Shown: positions 8,394-20,905 of the stretch, piece by piece | Layout: each line of letters starts with the position of its first letter | Position numbering within the stretch: position 1 is the first letter of the stretch | NCBI GenBank assembly: GCA_021792255.1 | Contig: JAJYUZ010000004.1 | Location: 1-64,000 of the forward strand | Length of the DNA: 64,000 nucleotides | Source: Thermoplasmata archaeon | GTDB taxonomy: Archaea > Thermoplasmatota > Thermoplasmata > Thermoplasmatales > GCA-001856825 | Direction: 5' to 3' | Notes under the pieces: model-generated | Database searches by the model: none | The model's input: only the letters and a program-made list of their open reading frames with translations | Told to the model about the DNA's origin: nothing | Translations under genes and position numbers: made by a program

Positions 8394-9938
8394 ATGCCCA
8401 CCATTCTAGAGGAGTACGTTCGCAAGTCAATGGAAACGGTAAGTACGAAAGAAGACCTCGAAAAGATGAGACTATCGGTCTCCAAGAAGTTCAAACTCCC
8501 AAGGGTAGTGAGCAACACCGATATTTTGCTTATGTTAAGGTCGGATGAGCGTGACAGATTCACGAATCTCCTGATTCGAAAACCCACAAGAACCTTGTCT
8601 GGGGTTTCCGTGATAGCGATAATGACTTCTCCCTACTCCTGTCCTCACGGGAGGTGCACTTACTGTCCCGGAGGAGTCGAGTTCTCCTCCCCGCAGTCCT
8701 ATACGGGATTTGAACCTGCGGCAATGAGGGGGAAACAGAACAATTTTAATTCCTATCTCCAGACCAAGAATCGACTCGAACAACTTAGAAGAATAGGTCA
8801 TCCCACCGACAAAATAGACTTGATAGTCATGGGGGGGACCTTTACGGCTAGAGACGAAGCCTATCAGAAAGAGTTTGTAAAGGGCAGTTTGGATGCAATG
8901 AATGGTTTCGTATCCAGCAACCTGAGTGCCTCGATTCTAGAAAACGAAGTGGCGGAAAATAGATGTATAGGCTTGACAGTTGAGACAAGACCGGACTGGT
9001 TTTTCGAAAGGGAAATGGACCTAGCCCTTGATTACGGGGCGACGAAGGTCGAGTTGGGGGTACAGACGGTCTTCAACGATATCCATCGTCAGACGAGAAG
9101 AGCTCATAGGCTTTACGATGTAATTAGGTCAACCAAGTACGCGAAGGATGCAGCGTTCAAGGTACTTTATCACTTGATGCCTGGAATAGGGGGAGTAGAT
9201 CCTGCGGCGGACGTGAAGTCTCTCACAAGATTGTTCGATGATGATAACCTGAGACCAGACATGCTCAAAATATATCCGTCTCTAGTCGTCGAGGGAACTC
9301 AATATTACGAGCTATTCAAGAATGGCGAGTATAGGTCCTATGAGAGTGAGGAAGCAGTAGAAGTAGTCTCCGAGTATTTTAGACACATTCCGAACTACGT
9401 CAGAATACACAGAATTCAGAGGGACATTCCAGTCTACAAGATTGTGCAGGGAGTTAAGAGAAGCGATCTCCACGATCTTGCACTAAGGAGAGCTCTTGAG
9501 AAGGGTTACGACGTCAAGGAAATAAGATACAGAGAAATTGGACATAGTGGTAGTGCCAAAGGGAAAGTGGAGTTGAAAATCACCAGCTATTTTGCATCAG
9601 ATGGACTTGAGAAATTCCTAGAATTTGTTGACGAAGATTATAGAATCATAGCATTCCTGCGGCTGAGGATCCCAGGGGAAAACGGAACAAGACCAGAACT
9701 ACTAGGAAAGTCTCTTATCAGGGAAATCAAGACTTTCGGGAAGGAGGCACGGATAGATGAGCAAGGGGAATATCAGCACAGAGGGTACGGGAGGAAACTA
9801 CTGCAGACAGCCGAAGAGATATCCAATGAAATGGGTCAGACCGGCATAGCAGTAATTTCAGGCATTGGGGCAAGAGAATATTTCAGGAAAAATGGTTACG
9901 AACGATTGGGTCCGTACATGTACAAAAAGACGGAATGA
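8394..9938 (+). CDS. elp3: tRNA uridine-34 modification enzyme Elp3
   Basis: A 514-residue archaeal Elp3, a radical-SAM and acetyltransferase enzyme that attaches carboxymethyl-type groups to C5 of wobble uridine in tRNA. The radical-SAM cluster cysteines are in CPHGRCTYC (83-91). The C-terminal GNAT domain (about 400-514) has the acetyl-CoA loop QHRGYGRKLL. Archaeal Elp3 acts alone without the other Elongator subunits. The full length matches the family. Confidence 0.96.
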   Translation: MPTILEEYVRKSMETVSTKEDLEKMRLSVSKKFKLPRVVSNTDILLMLRSDERDRFTNLLIRKPTRTLSGVSVIAIMTSPYSCPHGRCTYCPGGVEFSSPQSYTGFEPAAMRGKQNNFNSYLQTKNRLEQLRRIGHPTDKIDLIVMGGTFTARDEAYQKEFVKGSLDAMNGFVSSNLSASILENEVAENRCIGLTVETRPDWFFEREMDLALDYGATKVELGVQTVFNDIHRQTRRAHRLYDVIRSTKYAKDAAFKVLYHLMPGIGGVDPAADVKSLTRLFDDDNLRPDMLKIYPSLVVEGTQYYELFKNGEYRSYESEEAVEVVSEYFRHIPNYVRIHRIQRDIPVYKIVQGVKRSDLHDLALRRALEKGYDVKEIRYREIGHSGSAKGKVELKITSYFASDGLEKFLEFVDEDYRIIAFLRLRIPGENGTRPELLGKSLIREIKTFGKEARIDEQGEYQHRGYGRKLLQTAEEISNEMGQTGIAVISGIGAREYFRKNGYERLGPYMYKKTE

Positions 9939-9965
9939 TTTTTAACACAATCAAAATGTACGTTC

Positions 9966-10220
9966 ATGTCCACTTTGGTTCTGCTGTCCTTCATAATATT
10001 GCTACTCTCCATTCTTTTTCTGGCACTTTCAATAACTATGATTCTTAAGAAATATACGTTGAGAGGTTCAATAATTGCCGTCTTCTTCTTGATTCTGTCT
10101 GTGAAATACTTGATATTCATTTACTTTCAGTTCGTTGGAATTCCGGTGAATCTCCTGTTGTTCATAGGAGCAGATTTCGTAATGATATTCTCCCTCCTAG
10201 CTCTGATGATAACAAGGTGA
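9966..10220 (+). CDS. Small three-helix membrane protein
   Basis: An 84-residue hydrophobic protein with three predicted membrane segments (about 5-26, 34-54 and 57-81) and a short charged loop KKYTLRG. No family is recognised. GATTTTTAACAC at 9938-9949 lies 24-28 nt upstream of the ATG. The winged-helix regulator begins 4 nt after its stop, and the ribosome binding site for that gene (AAGGTGA) overlaps this stop, so the two should be cotranslated and may form a membrane-sensor and regulator pair; that is inference. Confidence 0.6.
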   Translation: MSTLVLLSFIILLLSILFLALSITMILKKYTLRGSIIAVFFLILSVKYLIFIYFQFVGIPVNLLLFIGADFVMIFSLLALMITR

Positions 10221-10224
10221 AGTA

Positions 10225-10731
10225 TTGAGCGCCCCTACCCGAAAGGATCAGATTCTGGATTTCGTGAACAAGAATCCAGGTCATCACTTTAGGGGAATAC
10301 AAAGGTCTCTCCGTGTCTCGACAGGGGTTCTGCAGTATCATCTCAGCAGTCTCATTAAGGAAAACGACATAATCGTCAGAGATATAAACGGCACAAGTTG
10401 TTACTTTCCCAGCAAGTCGTTCAACGAAGACCAATTCAAGGTGCTCAGTCATCTCCGTAATAGGGTTAGGAACAAGATTCTTAGAGTCCTCCTTGATGGA
10501 AATCCAAGGCCGCCTGCTGAACTCAAGAAGGAACTATCAGTAAGCTCTCCCACTCTGAGTTACCACCTCGCGCTTATGACTGACGATGGTATCTTGGAAA
10601 AGGTACTGGGAGAGAAAGGAACTGCGTACAGAGTAAAAGACCTCAAGATATTCAAAGGGTTAATCGTTGAGTACAAGGAATCGTTTGCAGACAAGCTCAT
10701 TCAGGACTTCGTCGAATTGTGGTCCAGATAA
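10225..10731 (+). CDS. Tandem winged-helix transcriptional regulator
   Basis: A 168-residue protein with two consecutive ArsR/MarR-like winged helices: residues 5-65 (KDQILDFVNKNPG...GVLQYHLSSL) and about 75-140 (RNKILRVLLDGNP...PTLSYHLALM). Both recognition helices share the YHL core. It starts with TTG at 10225, supported by GGTGA 4 nt upstream. Tandem winged-helix proteins of this kind are common archaeal regulators. It is convergent with, and abuts, the gene for a secreted anchored protein. The target genes are unknown. Confidence 0.75.
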   Translation: MSAPTRKDQILDFVNKNPGHHFRGIQRSLRVSTGVLQYHLSSLIKENDIIVRDINGTSCYFPSKSFNEDQFKVLSHLRNRVRNKILRVLLDGNPRPPAELKKELSVSSPTLSYHLALMTDDGILEKVLGEKGTAYRVKDLKIFKGLIVEYKESFADKLIQDFVELWSR

Positions 10732-11589
10732 TCATTTCTTTTTGTAATAAATGAACAATGCGAGCATCAAGATGACGAAGATTGCTCCGCCGGTAGCGAG
10801 TGAGATTGAATTAGAGAAGAGATTTTGCATGAGCAGGCTCGAGAATCCAGAGACCTGATAATAGCTCATCACGTAATCATTCACAGACTGTCCGGACGAT
10901 AGTATTTGGTTGAAGGTGAAGGTATAGTTGCCATTTTTTATCGGAAATGAAAAGCTCAGGAGAGAATTTCCATTTCTCATATTGGAGTTTATTGATAGAG
11001 AGATGTTTGTCAGCGCATTCCCTATGTAGATCAGTCCCGGGGAGTGGAGGACGAAGGAAGCATTTCCGTAGTCAATAGTGAGATTATAGATGGAGGAGCT
11101 CTGAACCTGTTGTATTCCATCGATCGAGACTCCATTGATCTGAATTTCATTTGCGGGTACCATTTCTACCATCGTAACGTAAGAATAAGAAGTGTTCCCA
11201 CTGACAGATATTGAATTTAGGTAGGATTGTTTTGGAGGAGCCGAGACCTCGAAAGTTCCGTTTTCAGAAAGAAAATCTTGATCGATTTGATTCTTTGAAA
11301 TGTGAATAGAATCGTTCACAGACAGCGTATCGTTTATTGGAGAGATCAGATCTGTTTCATAGGAAAGATTCAAAACATCAACAGTTCTGACGACCTCAGA
11401 TTTCCCTGGATGAATTTGAAACGTTTCCATTGCATCGAAGGGGTGATTTCCAAGTTCTACGGAGATTAGGTTTACCATCGGTACCTTTTCAGCCGATGAA
11501 TTACCATTTACTGCCTGAGCTGGTGCAAATGCCAGAACAGTGGCAACCGTGACTAGTAATGCGACTAAGACTAGGTGCTGTCTCAACAT
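10732..11589 (-). CDS. Secreted, C-terminally membrane-anchored protein
   Basis: A 285-residue surface protein of unknown function. It has an N-terminal signal peptide (hydrophobic core LVLVALLVTVATVLAFAP ending in AQA), a long extracellular region rich in N-x-S/T sites and beta structure, and a single C-terminal transmembrane helix (about 258-280) followed by KKK. The ATG at 11589 is preferred to a TTG three bases upstream because a TATA-like ATAATATTATAAC is centred 24 nt before it. The stop abuts the convergent winged-helix gene. Confidence 0.65.
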   Translation of the reverse strand: MLRQHLVLVALLVTVATVLAFAPAQAVNGNSSAEKVPMVNLISVELGNHPFDAMETFQIHPGKSEVVRTVDVLNLSYETDLISPINDTLSVNDSIHISKNQIDQDFLSENGTFEVSAPPKQSYLNSISVSGNTSYSYVTMVEMVPANEIQINGVSIDGIQQVQSSSIYNLTIDYGNASFVLHSPGLIYIGNALTNISLSINSNMRNGNSLLSFSFPIKNGNYTFTFNQILSSGQSVNDYVMSYYQVSGFSSLLMQNLFSNSISLATGGAIFVILMLALFIYYKKK

Positions 11590-11729
11590 CAATAGATGAA
11601 GAAGGTGTTATAATATTATCTGGTACGAATTTCTAACGGTCATTAATGCTACTGACAGAAGCTCCATCATACAATTCAGAAAAAATGATGGATAGCACCA
11701 CTAAAACCTTCCCTCCCGACTAGGAGTCC

Positions 11730-13517
11730 TTAGATGATGGAATACCTGATCTTTTGTCCGAGTGATATTGCCTTTCTCAGTGCCCTCCCTTGGACTGACT
11801 TGGTCTTTACTTGTATGATTCCATTTTTTGAAACCCTTGCGATGAACAGTGGCGAATCTTCTATCAGTACTTCCACTTCTTTGTCCTTAAGCTCCACTCC
11901 AACCTGAAGGTTGATCTTGTTTGCAGTTACTTCTGCACCTATGTTCTCGGCAGCCTTGAAATTCATCTCTTCAATGTCAATTGGCATTCCGATATCCTGC
12001 TCCAGCCCCTTTACCCTTCCTCCACCCTTGCCTATCACTTCTCCCATGTACTGTTCTGGAACATAGAGTTTCAGCCTGCCTGAGTCGTCGACATCTATCT
12101 TGTGGGGGACATCATAAAGTTCGTTCTCTATGTGATTGACAACGGATTTCATGTCCCGCTTCTGCCTTTTCTTCACAGGCACCACTACGACCTGCTCTCC
12201 GAAAGTGTAAATTTCGTACAACACCATTCCCGTGAAGAAATCCTTTATTTCAATAATTGGTCTGGCAAGGTCTTCCTCACTCATTCCAGAAGGGATCTTT
12301 ACAGAGTACGTCAAGTCGAGAACTTCCTTTATCCCACCGTTTTCAATGTAGATTATTGTGTCGATAATTTGGGGGATCAAACCGAGTTCAATTTTTCCGA
12401 CGAATCTTTGCATTGCGTCTATTGCTCTGGAGGCATGAATGACCCCAAGCATACCGACTCCGGCTAGTCTCAGGTCGGAATAAGTAGTGAAATCACTTGC
12501 GATCCTTATTTCGTCAAAAACAGTGTAATCAGGTCTCTCGAGCAACAGGATATCTCCAGTCTTCTCGATAGATCCGTCTAGCGGAGTGAGCTGAGTTATC
12601 TCTTGCGAAACCTGTAAGTCCCTAGGTTTCTCGATAGTCTTAACCACTTTCCCGAGAGAATTATAATACTCAGCCAGTGCCTGAACAAAAGTGCTCTTCC
12701 CGGCTCCCGGTTTTCCAGAGATGATAATTCCCTCTACCCTTTCCTTGAATCTCTTCATCAGGGAATCTCCGATCTGGTAGTCTTTAAGGTCCAGCCTCTT
12801 TATTGGCCTGACAGCCGTTATCTCCACTCCGTCACTTACTGGAGGTCTAGTTATGATAATCCGTATGTTCATGAGCTGAACTACTGTGGCTCCTCTGACA
12901 TCCATATCGATAAGGCTTTTGCTATCATTCCTTGCTCTCTCTACAATATCGTTCGCAATCGTGTTCAATTCCTCTCTATCTAGAACGACACTCCCATACT
13001 CCAGGTTCCAGTTGCCCGGTCTTCCAACTTTCATTCTAGCCCTAGTCCCTTCTTTGAGGTGAACCGACATAGTGTCCTCCGCGAAGAAAGTCTCAATTCT
13101 CTTTGAAAGTATCTGAATTGGTTCCAAGTAAAGTACTCTAATGCCCTTTATCTCTGCCACGGACTTCTGTATGAAATCTCCTGTGACGAGTACCGAATTT
13201 GTCTCGAGGGCTGATTGTCTAATCAGTTCGTCAATTTCCCCACTCCTCGCTCTCTTTATCTGCCATTCCGCTGGTCTTCTGCCCGTAAAACTTAGGGAAA
13301 TCTTCCCTTCATCGCTCATCTTCCTGAGCCTCTTCAATTCTTCAAGGCCCGTAAACCCTATGCTTCTTCCCTCATTCGCCTGATGTTCGATTTCAGAAAT
13401 GAGCGACTCTGGCACCACTACGTCCGCTGGTGTTCTTTCCTTGAGGAATTCGCAGAATCTTCCATCTACTATCACTGAAGTGTCCGGGATATAGGTCTCC
13501 TGCAATTCAATCACCAT
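11730..13517 (-). CDS. PIN-domain, PilT-type ATPase and KH-domain protein (PINA-like)
   Basis: A 595-residue three-domain protein: an N-terminal PIN domain (1-130; acidic residues D12, E43, E94 and D114 in VTGD), a PilT/VirB11-like ATPase (about 240-450; Walker A GKPGAGKST at 268-276) and a KH domain (about 485-525, with GEVIGKGGGRVKGLE). The Sulfolobus homologue PINA is a hexameric motor that drives Holliday-junction migration; the same role is inferred here. It is the last gene of a unit starting at the RAM-domain gene and follows guaAB by 9 nt. Confidence 0.9.
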   Translation of the reverse strand: MVIELQETYIPDTSVIVDGRFCEFLKERTPADVVVPESLISEIEHQANEGRSIGFTGLEELKRLRKMSDEGKISLSFTGRRPAEWQIKRARSGEIDELIRQSALETNSVLVTGDFIQKSVAEIKGIRVLYLEPIQILSKRIETFFAEDTMSVHLKEGTRARMKVGRPGNWNLEYGSVVLDREELNTIANDIVERARNDSKSLIDMDVRGATVVQLMNIRIIITRPPVSDGVEITAVRPIKRLDLKDYQIGDSLMKRFKERVEGIIISGKPGAGKSTFVQALAEYYNSLGKVVKTIEKPRDLQVSQEITQLTPLDGSIEKTGDILLLERPDYTVFDEIRIASDFTTYSDLRLAGVGMLGVIHASRAIDAMQRFVGKIELGLIPQIIDTIIYIENGGIKEVLDLTYSVKIPSGMSEEDLARPIIEIKDFFTGMVLYEIYTFGEQVVVVPVKKRQKRDMKSVVNHIENELYDVPHKIDVDDSGRLKLYVPEQYMGEVIGKGGGRVKGLEQDIGMPIDIEEMNFKAAENIGAEVTANKINLQVGVELKDKEVEVLIEDSPLFIARVSKNGIIQVKTKSVQGRALRKAISLGQKIRYSII

Positions 13518-13526
13518 CCTTTATTT

Positions 13527-14453
13527 TCATTCCCACTCGATTGTCGCCGGTGGCTTGTCCGTGATATCATAAACCACTCTACTTATTTCAGGAATACCAT
13601 TCGTAATCTCCCTCGATATCTTAGCCAGTAGATCCAGGGGGATGAAGCTAAAATTTGCGGTCATACCATCCAGTGAACCAACGCACCTGATCGCAACAGT
13701 GAACCCGTATACTCGTCTATCTCCGTGAACTCCCGTAGTCCGATCGGCCAGCAGTACGACGAAGTACTGCCAGGGGATATCTTCCATTGCCGAAACATTG
13801 GTTTCCAAAATGGAGGTTGCCTTCTTCAAGAGTTCGACCTTATCCTTGGTGACCTCCCCAATGATTCTTACGGCAAGGCCAGGACCTGGGAATGGCTGTC
13901 GCATATGAGGGATTTGATAGAATTCAGCAATCTTCCTCACCTCATCCTTGTAGAGGTCTCTGAGTGGTTCGATTATCTTAAGATTGACCTTTTCAGGTAA
14001 GCCACCAACATTGTGATGGCTCTTGATGGTGTCTCTCAGTCCACCTCCAGATTCTATCCAGTCAGGAGCGATCGTACCTTGCACTAAATATTCTGCACCA
14101 AAAGCTGCTGCCTCTCTCTCGAAGACGTCGATAAAGGTCTTACCAATTATCTTCCTCTTGGACTCGGGATCTGAGACTCCTTTCAGTCTCTCCAAGAATA
14201 GGTTCTCCTCTCTTACTATCTTGTGATTGACCGCAAGTCCAGTCAGAGTATTTTGAACGTCCTTTTCTTCGCCTGTACGCATGAGTCCCGTGTCGACGTA
14301 TATTGCTAGAACATCAGATCCAAGCGCATCTGAAACAATCTTTGCCGCTACCGTACTGTCTATGCCACCGGAGACCGCAATAACTGATCTTCCTTTGACT
14401 TCTTTCTTAATCTTTTTTACCGCTTCCGAAACAAACGATTGAGGAGAAAACAA
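13527..14453 (-). CDS. guaAB: GMP synthase subunit B (ATP pyrophosphatase)
   Basis: A 308-residue ATP-pyrophosphatase and dimerisation half of the archaeal two-subunit GMP synthase, which adenylates XMP and uses ammonia delivered by the glutaminase subunit to make GMP. The PP-loop SGGIDST is at about 25-31 and the C terminus ends with the typical KPPATIEWE. The glutaminase subunit is not in the window. It starts with TTG at 14453, 13 nt after the small membrane-protein gene, and precedes the PINA-like gene by 9 nt. Confidence 0.95.
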   Translation of the reverse strand: MFSPQSFVSEAVKKIKKEVKGRSVIAVSGGIDSTVAAKIVSDALGSDVLAIYVDTGLMRTGEEKDVQNTLTGLAVNHKIVREENLFLERLKGVSDPESKRKIIGKTFIDVFEREAAAFGAEYLVQGTIAPDWIESGGGLRDTIKSHHNVGGLPEKVNLKIIEPLRDLYKDEVRKIAEFYQIPHMRQPFPGPGLAVRIIGEVTKDKVELLKKATSILETNVSAMEDIPWQYFVVLLADRTTGVHGDRRVYGFTVAIRCVGSLDGMTANFSFIPLDLLAKISREITNGIPEISRVVYDITDKPPATIEWE

Positions 14454-14466
14454 TTCAGATCGGTCT

Positions 14467-14760
14467 TTAGGTCTTGAGCAGGACCGCGAGGAATATCAGT
14501 AGAGCAATGACAGCGCCCACTATTGCCGAAACGAGGTAAAGAACTCCGTTGTATATCACGCTCACGATGCTCACGTTTAGCGCGACTCTCGCAAAATAGG
14601 TGACCAGCCATACAACAAGGCCAACTACTGCAAGGACTATCCCAAAAGTTCTGACCTTTCCTGATCCGAAATATGCTGCAAATATACCAAGTACCAGCAA
14701 TGAAAGTCCTAGCATTAGGAGCAACACTGCAACAAAGATTTCTCCAAATGATGAAACCAT
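14467..14760 (-). CDS. Small membrane protein
   Basis: A 97-residue protein with three hydrophobic segments (about 7-30, 37-60 and 66-94), the last two rich in valine, isoleucine and alanine. No family is recognised. It lies 8 nt after a stand-alone RAM-domain gene and 13 nt before guaAB, in what looks like one transcription unit. Confidence 0.6.
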   Translation of the reverse strand: MVSSFGEIFVAVLLLMLGLSLLVLGIFAAYFGSGKVRTFGIVLAVVGLVVWLVTYFARVALNVSIVSVIYNGVLYLVSAIVGAVIALLIFLAVLLKT

Positions 14761-14768
14761 ATTATTAC

Positions 14769-15011
14769 CTACATTTTTATTCCAGTTAGTGTCTTCGTGT
14801 CCAAAATACCTTCTATTACTCTAATCTTTTCCATGACTATCTGACCCAACTCTGTAAAATCTTTCGTTTCGAGCTTGGCAATCAGGTCATACTCTCCAAA
14901 AAGAGGGTGTAATTCCACTATTTCCTTAATCTTCAATAGCTCGTTATATACCTGGTGCTCTTTTCCTGGAACTGTACTGATCAAAACAAAACCAACAGCC
15001 AGATTCACCAC
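14769..15011 (-). CDS. Stand-alone RAM (Lrp/AsnC ligand-binding) domain protein
   Basis: An 80-residue protein corresponding only to the C-terminal RAM domain of Lrp/AsnC regulators: AVGFVLISTVPGKEHQVYN, then HPLFGEYDLIAKLETKD and a final GILDTKTLTGIKM. It has no helix-turn-helix, so it is expected to bind small ligands such as amino acids or to pair with full-length Lrp proteins. The GTG at 15011 is supported by a TATA box 24 nt upstream (GATTTATAAG). It is the first gene of the unit leading to guaAB and the PINA-like gene. Confidence 0.85.
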   Translation of the reverse strand: MVNLAVGFVLISTVPGKEHQVYNELLKIKEIVELHPLFGEYDLIAKLETKDFTELGQIVMEKIRVIEGILDTKTLTGIKM

Positions 15012-15030
15012 CGAAGTTTAATCGACTGGT

Positions 15031-15040
15031 CTTATAAATC
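15031..15040 (-). promoter_or_regulatory. TATA-like box of the RAM-domain operon
   Basis: Read on the minus strand, GATTTATAAG is centred about 24 nt upstream of the GTG at 15011, consistent with leaderless transcription of the four-gene unit. Confidence 0.5.
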
Positions 15041-15162
15041 CTTTTCGAGTTTTCTCGTGCATTGGCTCAACATCAGAACATCCTTTTGGCATTGCGTTAC
15101 TATACTTAAATTGGTCCGAGATGACGCAAATACATTGAATTTTAGCTAAAATTTCCCAACAA

Positions 15163-15172
15163 AATTTTTTAA
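15163..15172 (+). promoter_or_regulatory. TATA-like box of korAB; decides the korA start
   Basis: AATTTTTTAA is centred 27 nt before the ATG at 15194 but only 12 nt before the GTG at 15179. The spacing therefore favours the ATG as a leaderless start. Confidence 0.5.
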
Positions 15173-15193
15173 CTCATAGTGACTAACGTAGTC

Positions 15194-18859
<3,666 letters not shown>

Positions 18860-18865
<6 letters not shown>

Positions 18866-20902
18866 TCCGTGGGTGACATCCCTTTCCACTAGTTTTTTTG
18901 CCTCCTTTACTATGCTCTCCGAAATCCTTTCTCCAAATCCCTGTATTCTTTCGAGATCTCTTGGAGCTGAGTTTGCAATCTTTTGCAGATCAAAGCCACT
19001 CATTTTGAGCCGTCTCGCTCTCACTCTACCAACGTTTGGAAGGAATACCAGAGGAATCAGGTCCTGTTGAATTCCGTTTGAAATTCGATAATTGAGTACT
19101 CTCAGCTCTGTTCTCCCCAGATTCAAAGTTCTGGATATTTCGTACAGAGAGTGAGAGAGCCAGTTCGCTATTTCTACCCTGTTTCTAAGGTCTGCTGGCC
19201 ATATGTGATACTTTTCCACAATAGCATCTTCGGGCAGTTCATCTATCCAGTCGCCCAGAATGAGAGCTACCTTCATCTGTTCAGGCTCAGGACGAAATGG
19301 GAGATGGGAGGGCGGAATGTAAGGAAAAGACTCGCTTTCGGACACATAGAGTGAAGGCATGTCAGGAGTGGAACTGATTCCAAGAAGGATGTCGTCTACA
19401 TTTTCAAGAGAAACTGTATTCCTGAGAATTACTCCCGTTAATGGGTCTATGTACAATTCCGAAACCTTTCTTCCGAAAGGAGTCGGTTTAAAGGAACCTT
19501 CACCCCTTATCATATCATTTTCTCTCAGGAATTCGAGACTGTTAGTAATCCACTCGTCCAGTTGAAGGCCTTCGTGATGGGCGAGGGTGGTCGAAAAGAA
19601 CTTGGTAAGTGACGTAAAATCCTTGCTCATTCCTGAAGAAATGAGGCCGAGGACGTGCATTCTGATCTTACCTTCGTTAATTCTCGAAGAGATGCTTTCC
19701 AGTTCCCCGTTCACATAAGTCGAAAAGACTTCCTGGAGCCGTATCTTAGAAGAGTAAATGTAACCATTTCCGATCCTGTCGTATTTCACTCTCCCCGCTC
19801 TTCCCAGCATCTGTTGTACTTCAAGATTCGGAATCAGAGACGAGCCGAACCCGTCATACCTGTAGACGTCTTTTATGACGACAGTTCTTGCAGGAAGGTT
19901 GAGGCCCGCTGCAAGGGTAGTCGTTGCGACTATGACCTTTATTTTTCTTTCCCTGAACAATCTCTCGACCAGTCTCCTCTGCTCAGAAAGCATGCCCGCG
20001 TGATGATATCCCACTCCCCTCTTTAGGACTGGTATCAATTTTTCATATCCGGGGGATTCAGATTCATTCTTTATCTCTCCCATCTCCCCTCTTTCTCTTT
20101 GACTTATTCTTCCCTCCACGTATCGGCTCATCTTTTCTGCAGTACTCTCCGCCGATTTTCTTGAACGTACGAAGATTAGAGTCTGACCAGAATCGTCGAG
20201 GGAATCGGTCACAAAGTCCTCGAAAGATTTCACGTCAGAAACGAGCATACCATCCTCATCTACAATAGAATCAGGGGTTATCACAAACTTTCGCAGTGGT
20301 ACTGGTCTAAAATCGCTAGTAACCTCTCTCGAATTGAGCCAGAATGCAATGTCCTTCACATTCTTCACGGTTGCAGACATAGCGATAAATTGTGCTCCTT
20401 CTACCAAGTGCCTAATTTTTGAAATGACGATCTCAAGAGTGCTTCCCCTTGACTCGTCCAGAATATTGTGGATTTCGTCGAAAACGATGAATCCTAGGTT
20501 GTCGAAGACAGAAGGGTTGTTCCTCAGGAGCGAATCAACCTTTTCGGAGGTCGAGATTATGACATCATAGCTCTTCAGATAGTTAGAGGGTCTATCATAA
20601 TCACCGGTGCTTATGCCTATTTTTAACCCCAGTTCTTCAAAGAATTTCAGTTCCTCAAATTTTTCCTCCGCCAGGGCTCTAAGCGGAACCACATAGAGGG
20701 ATCTAAGCCCCTTCTTCCAAGCCCTAAGGATTCCAAAATATGCAACAACTGTCTTCCCCGATGACGTTGGAGTTGCCAGCAGAAGTGACTCTCCCCTCGA
20801 AAGAATCTTGATTCCATCTAACTGTAGAGAGTATAGTCTTTCTATCCCTTCCTTCTTGAGATAGCTTAGAAATTCATCAGGTACGGGAAATCCAAAGTCC
20901 AA
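18860..20902 (-). CDS. hel308: ATP-dependent DNA helicase Hel308/Hjm
   Basis: A 680-residue superfamily 2 helicase that unwinds lagging strands at stalled forks. Walker A is TPTSSGKT (44-51), DEIH is at 142-145, motif VI is in QQMLGRAGRVKYDR, and a C-terminal helix-hairpin-helix is seen in LPNVGRVRARRLK and IQGFGERISESIV. It starts with TTG at 20902, 3 nt after serS, with AGGA just upstream. It overlaps the convergent nfo by 6 nt. Confidence 0.95.
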
Positions 20903-20905
20903 ATC

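Noticed and set aside
14417-14611. 64-codon minus-strand frame over the guaAB start
   Set aside because: It overlaps guaAB and the membrane-protein gene in another frame; a shadow.
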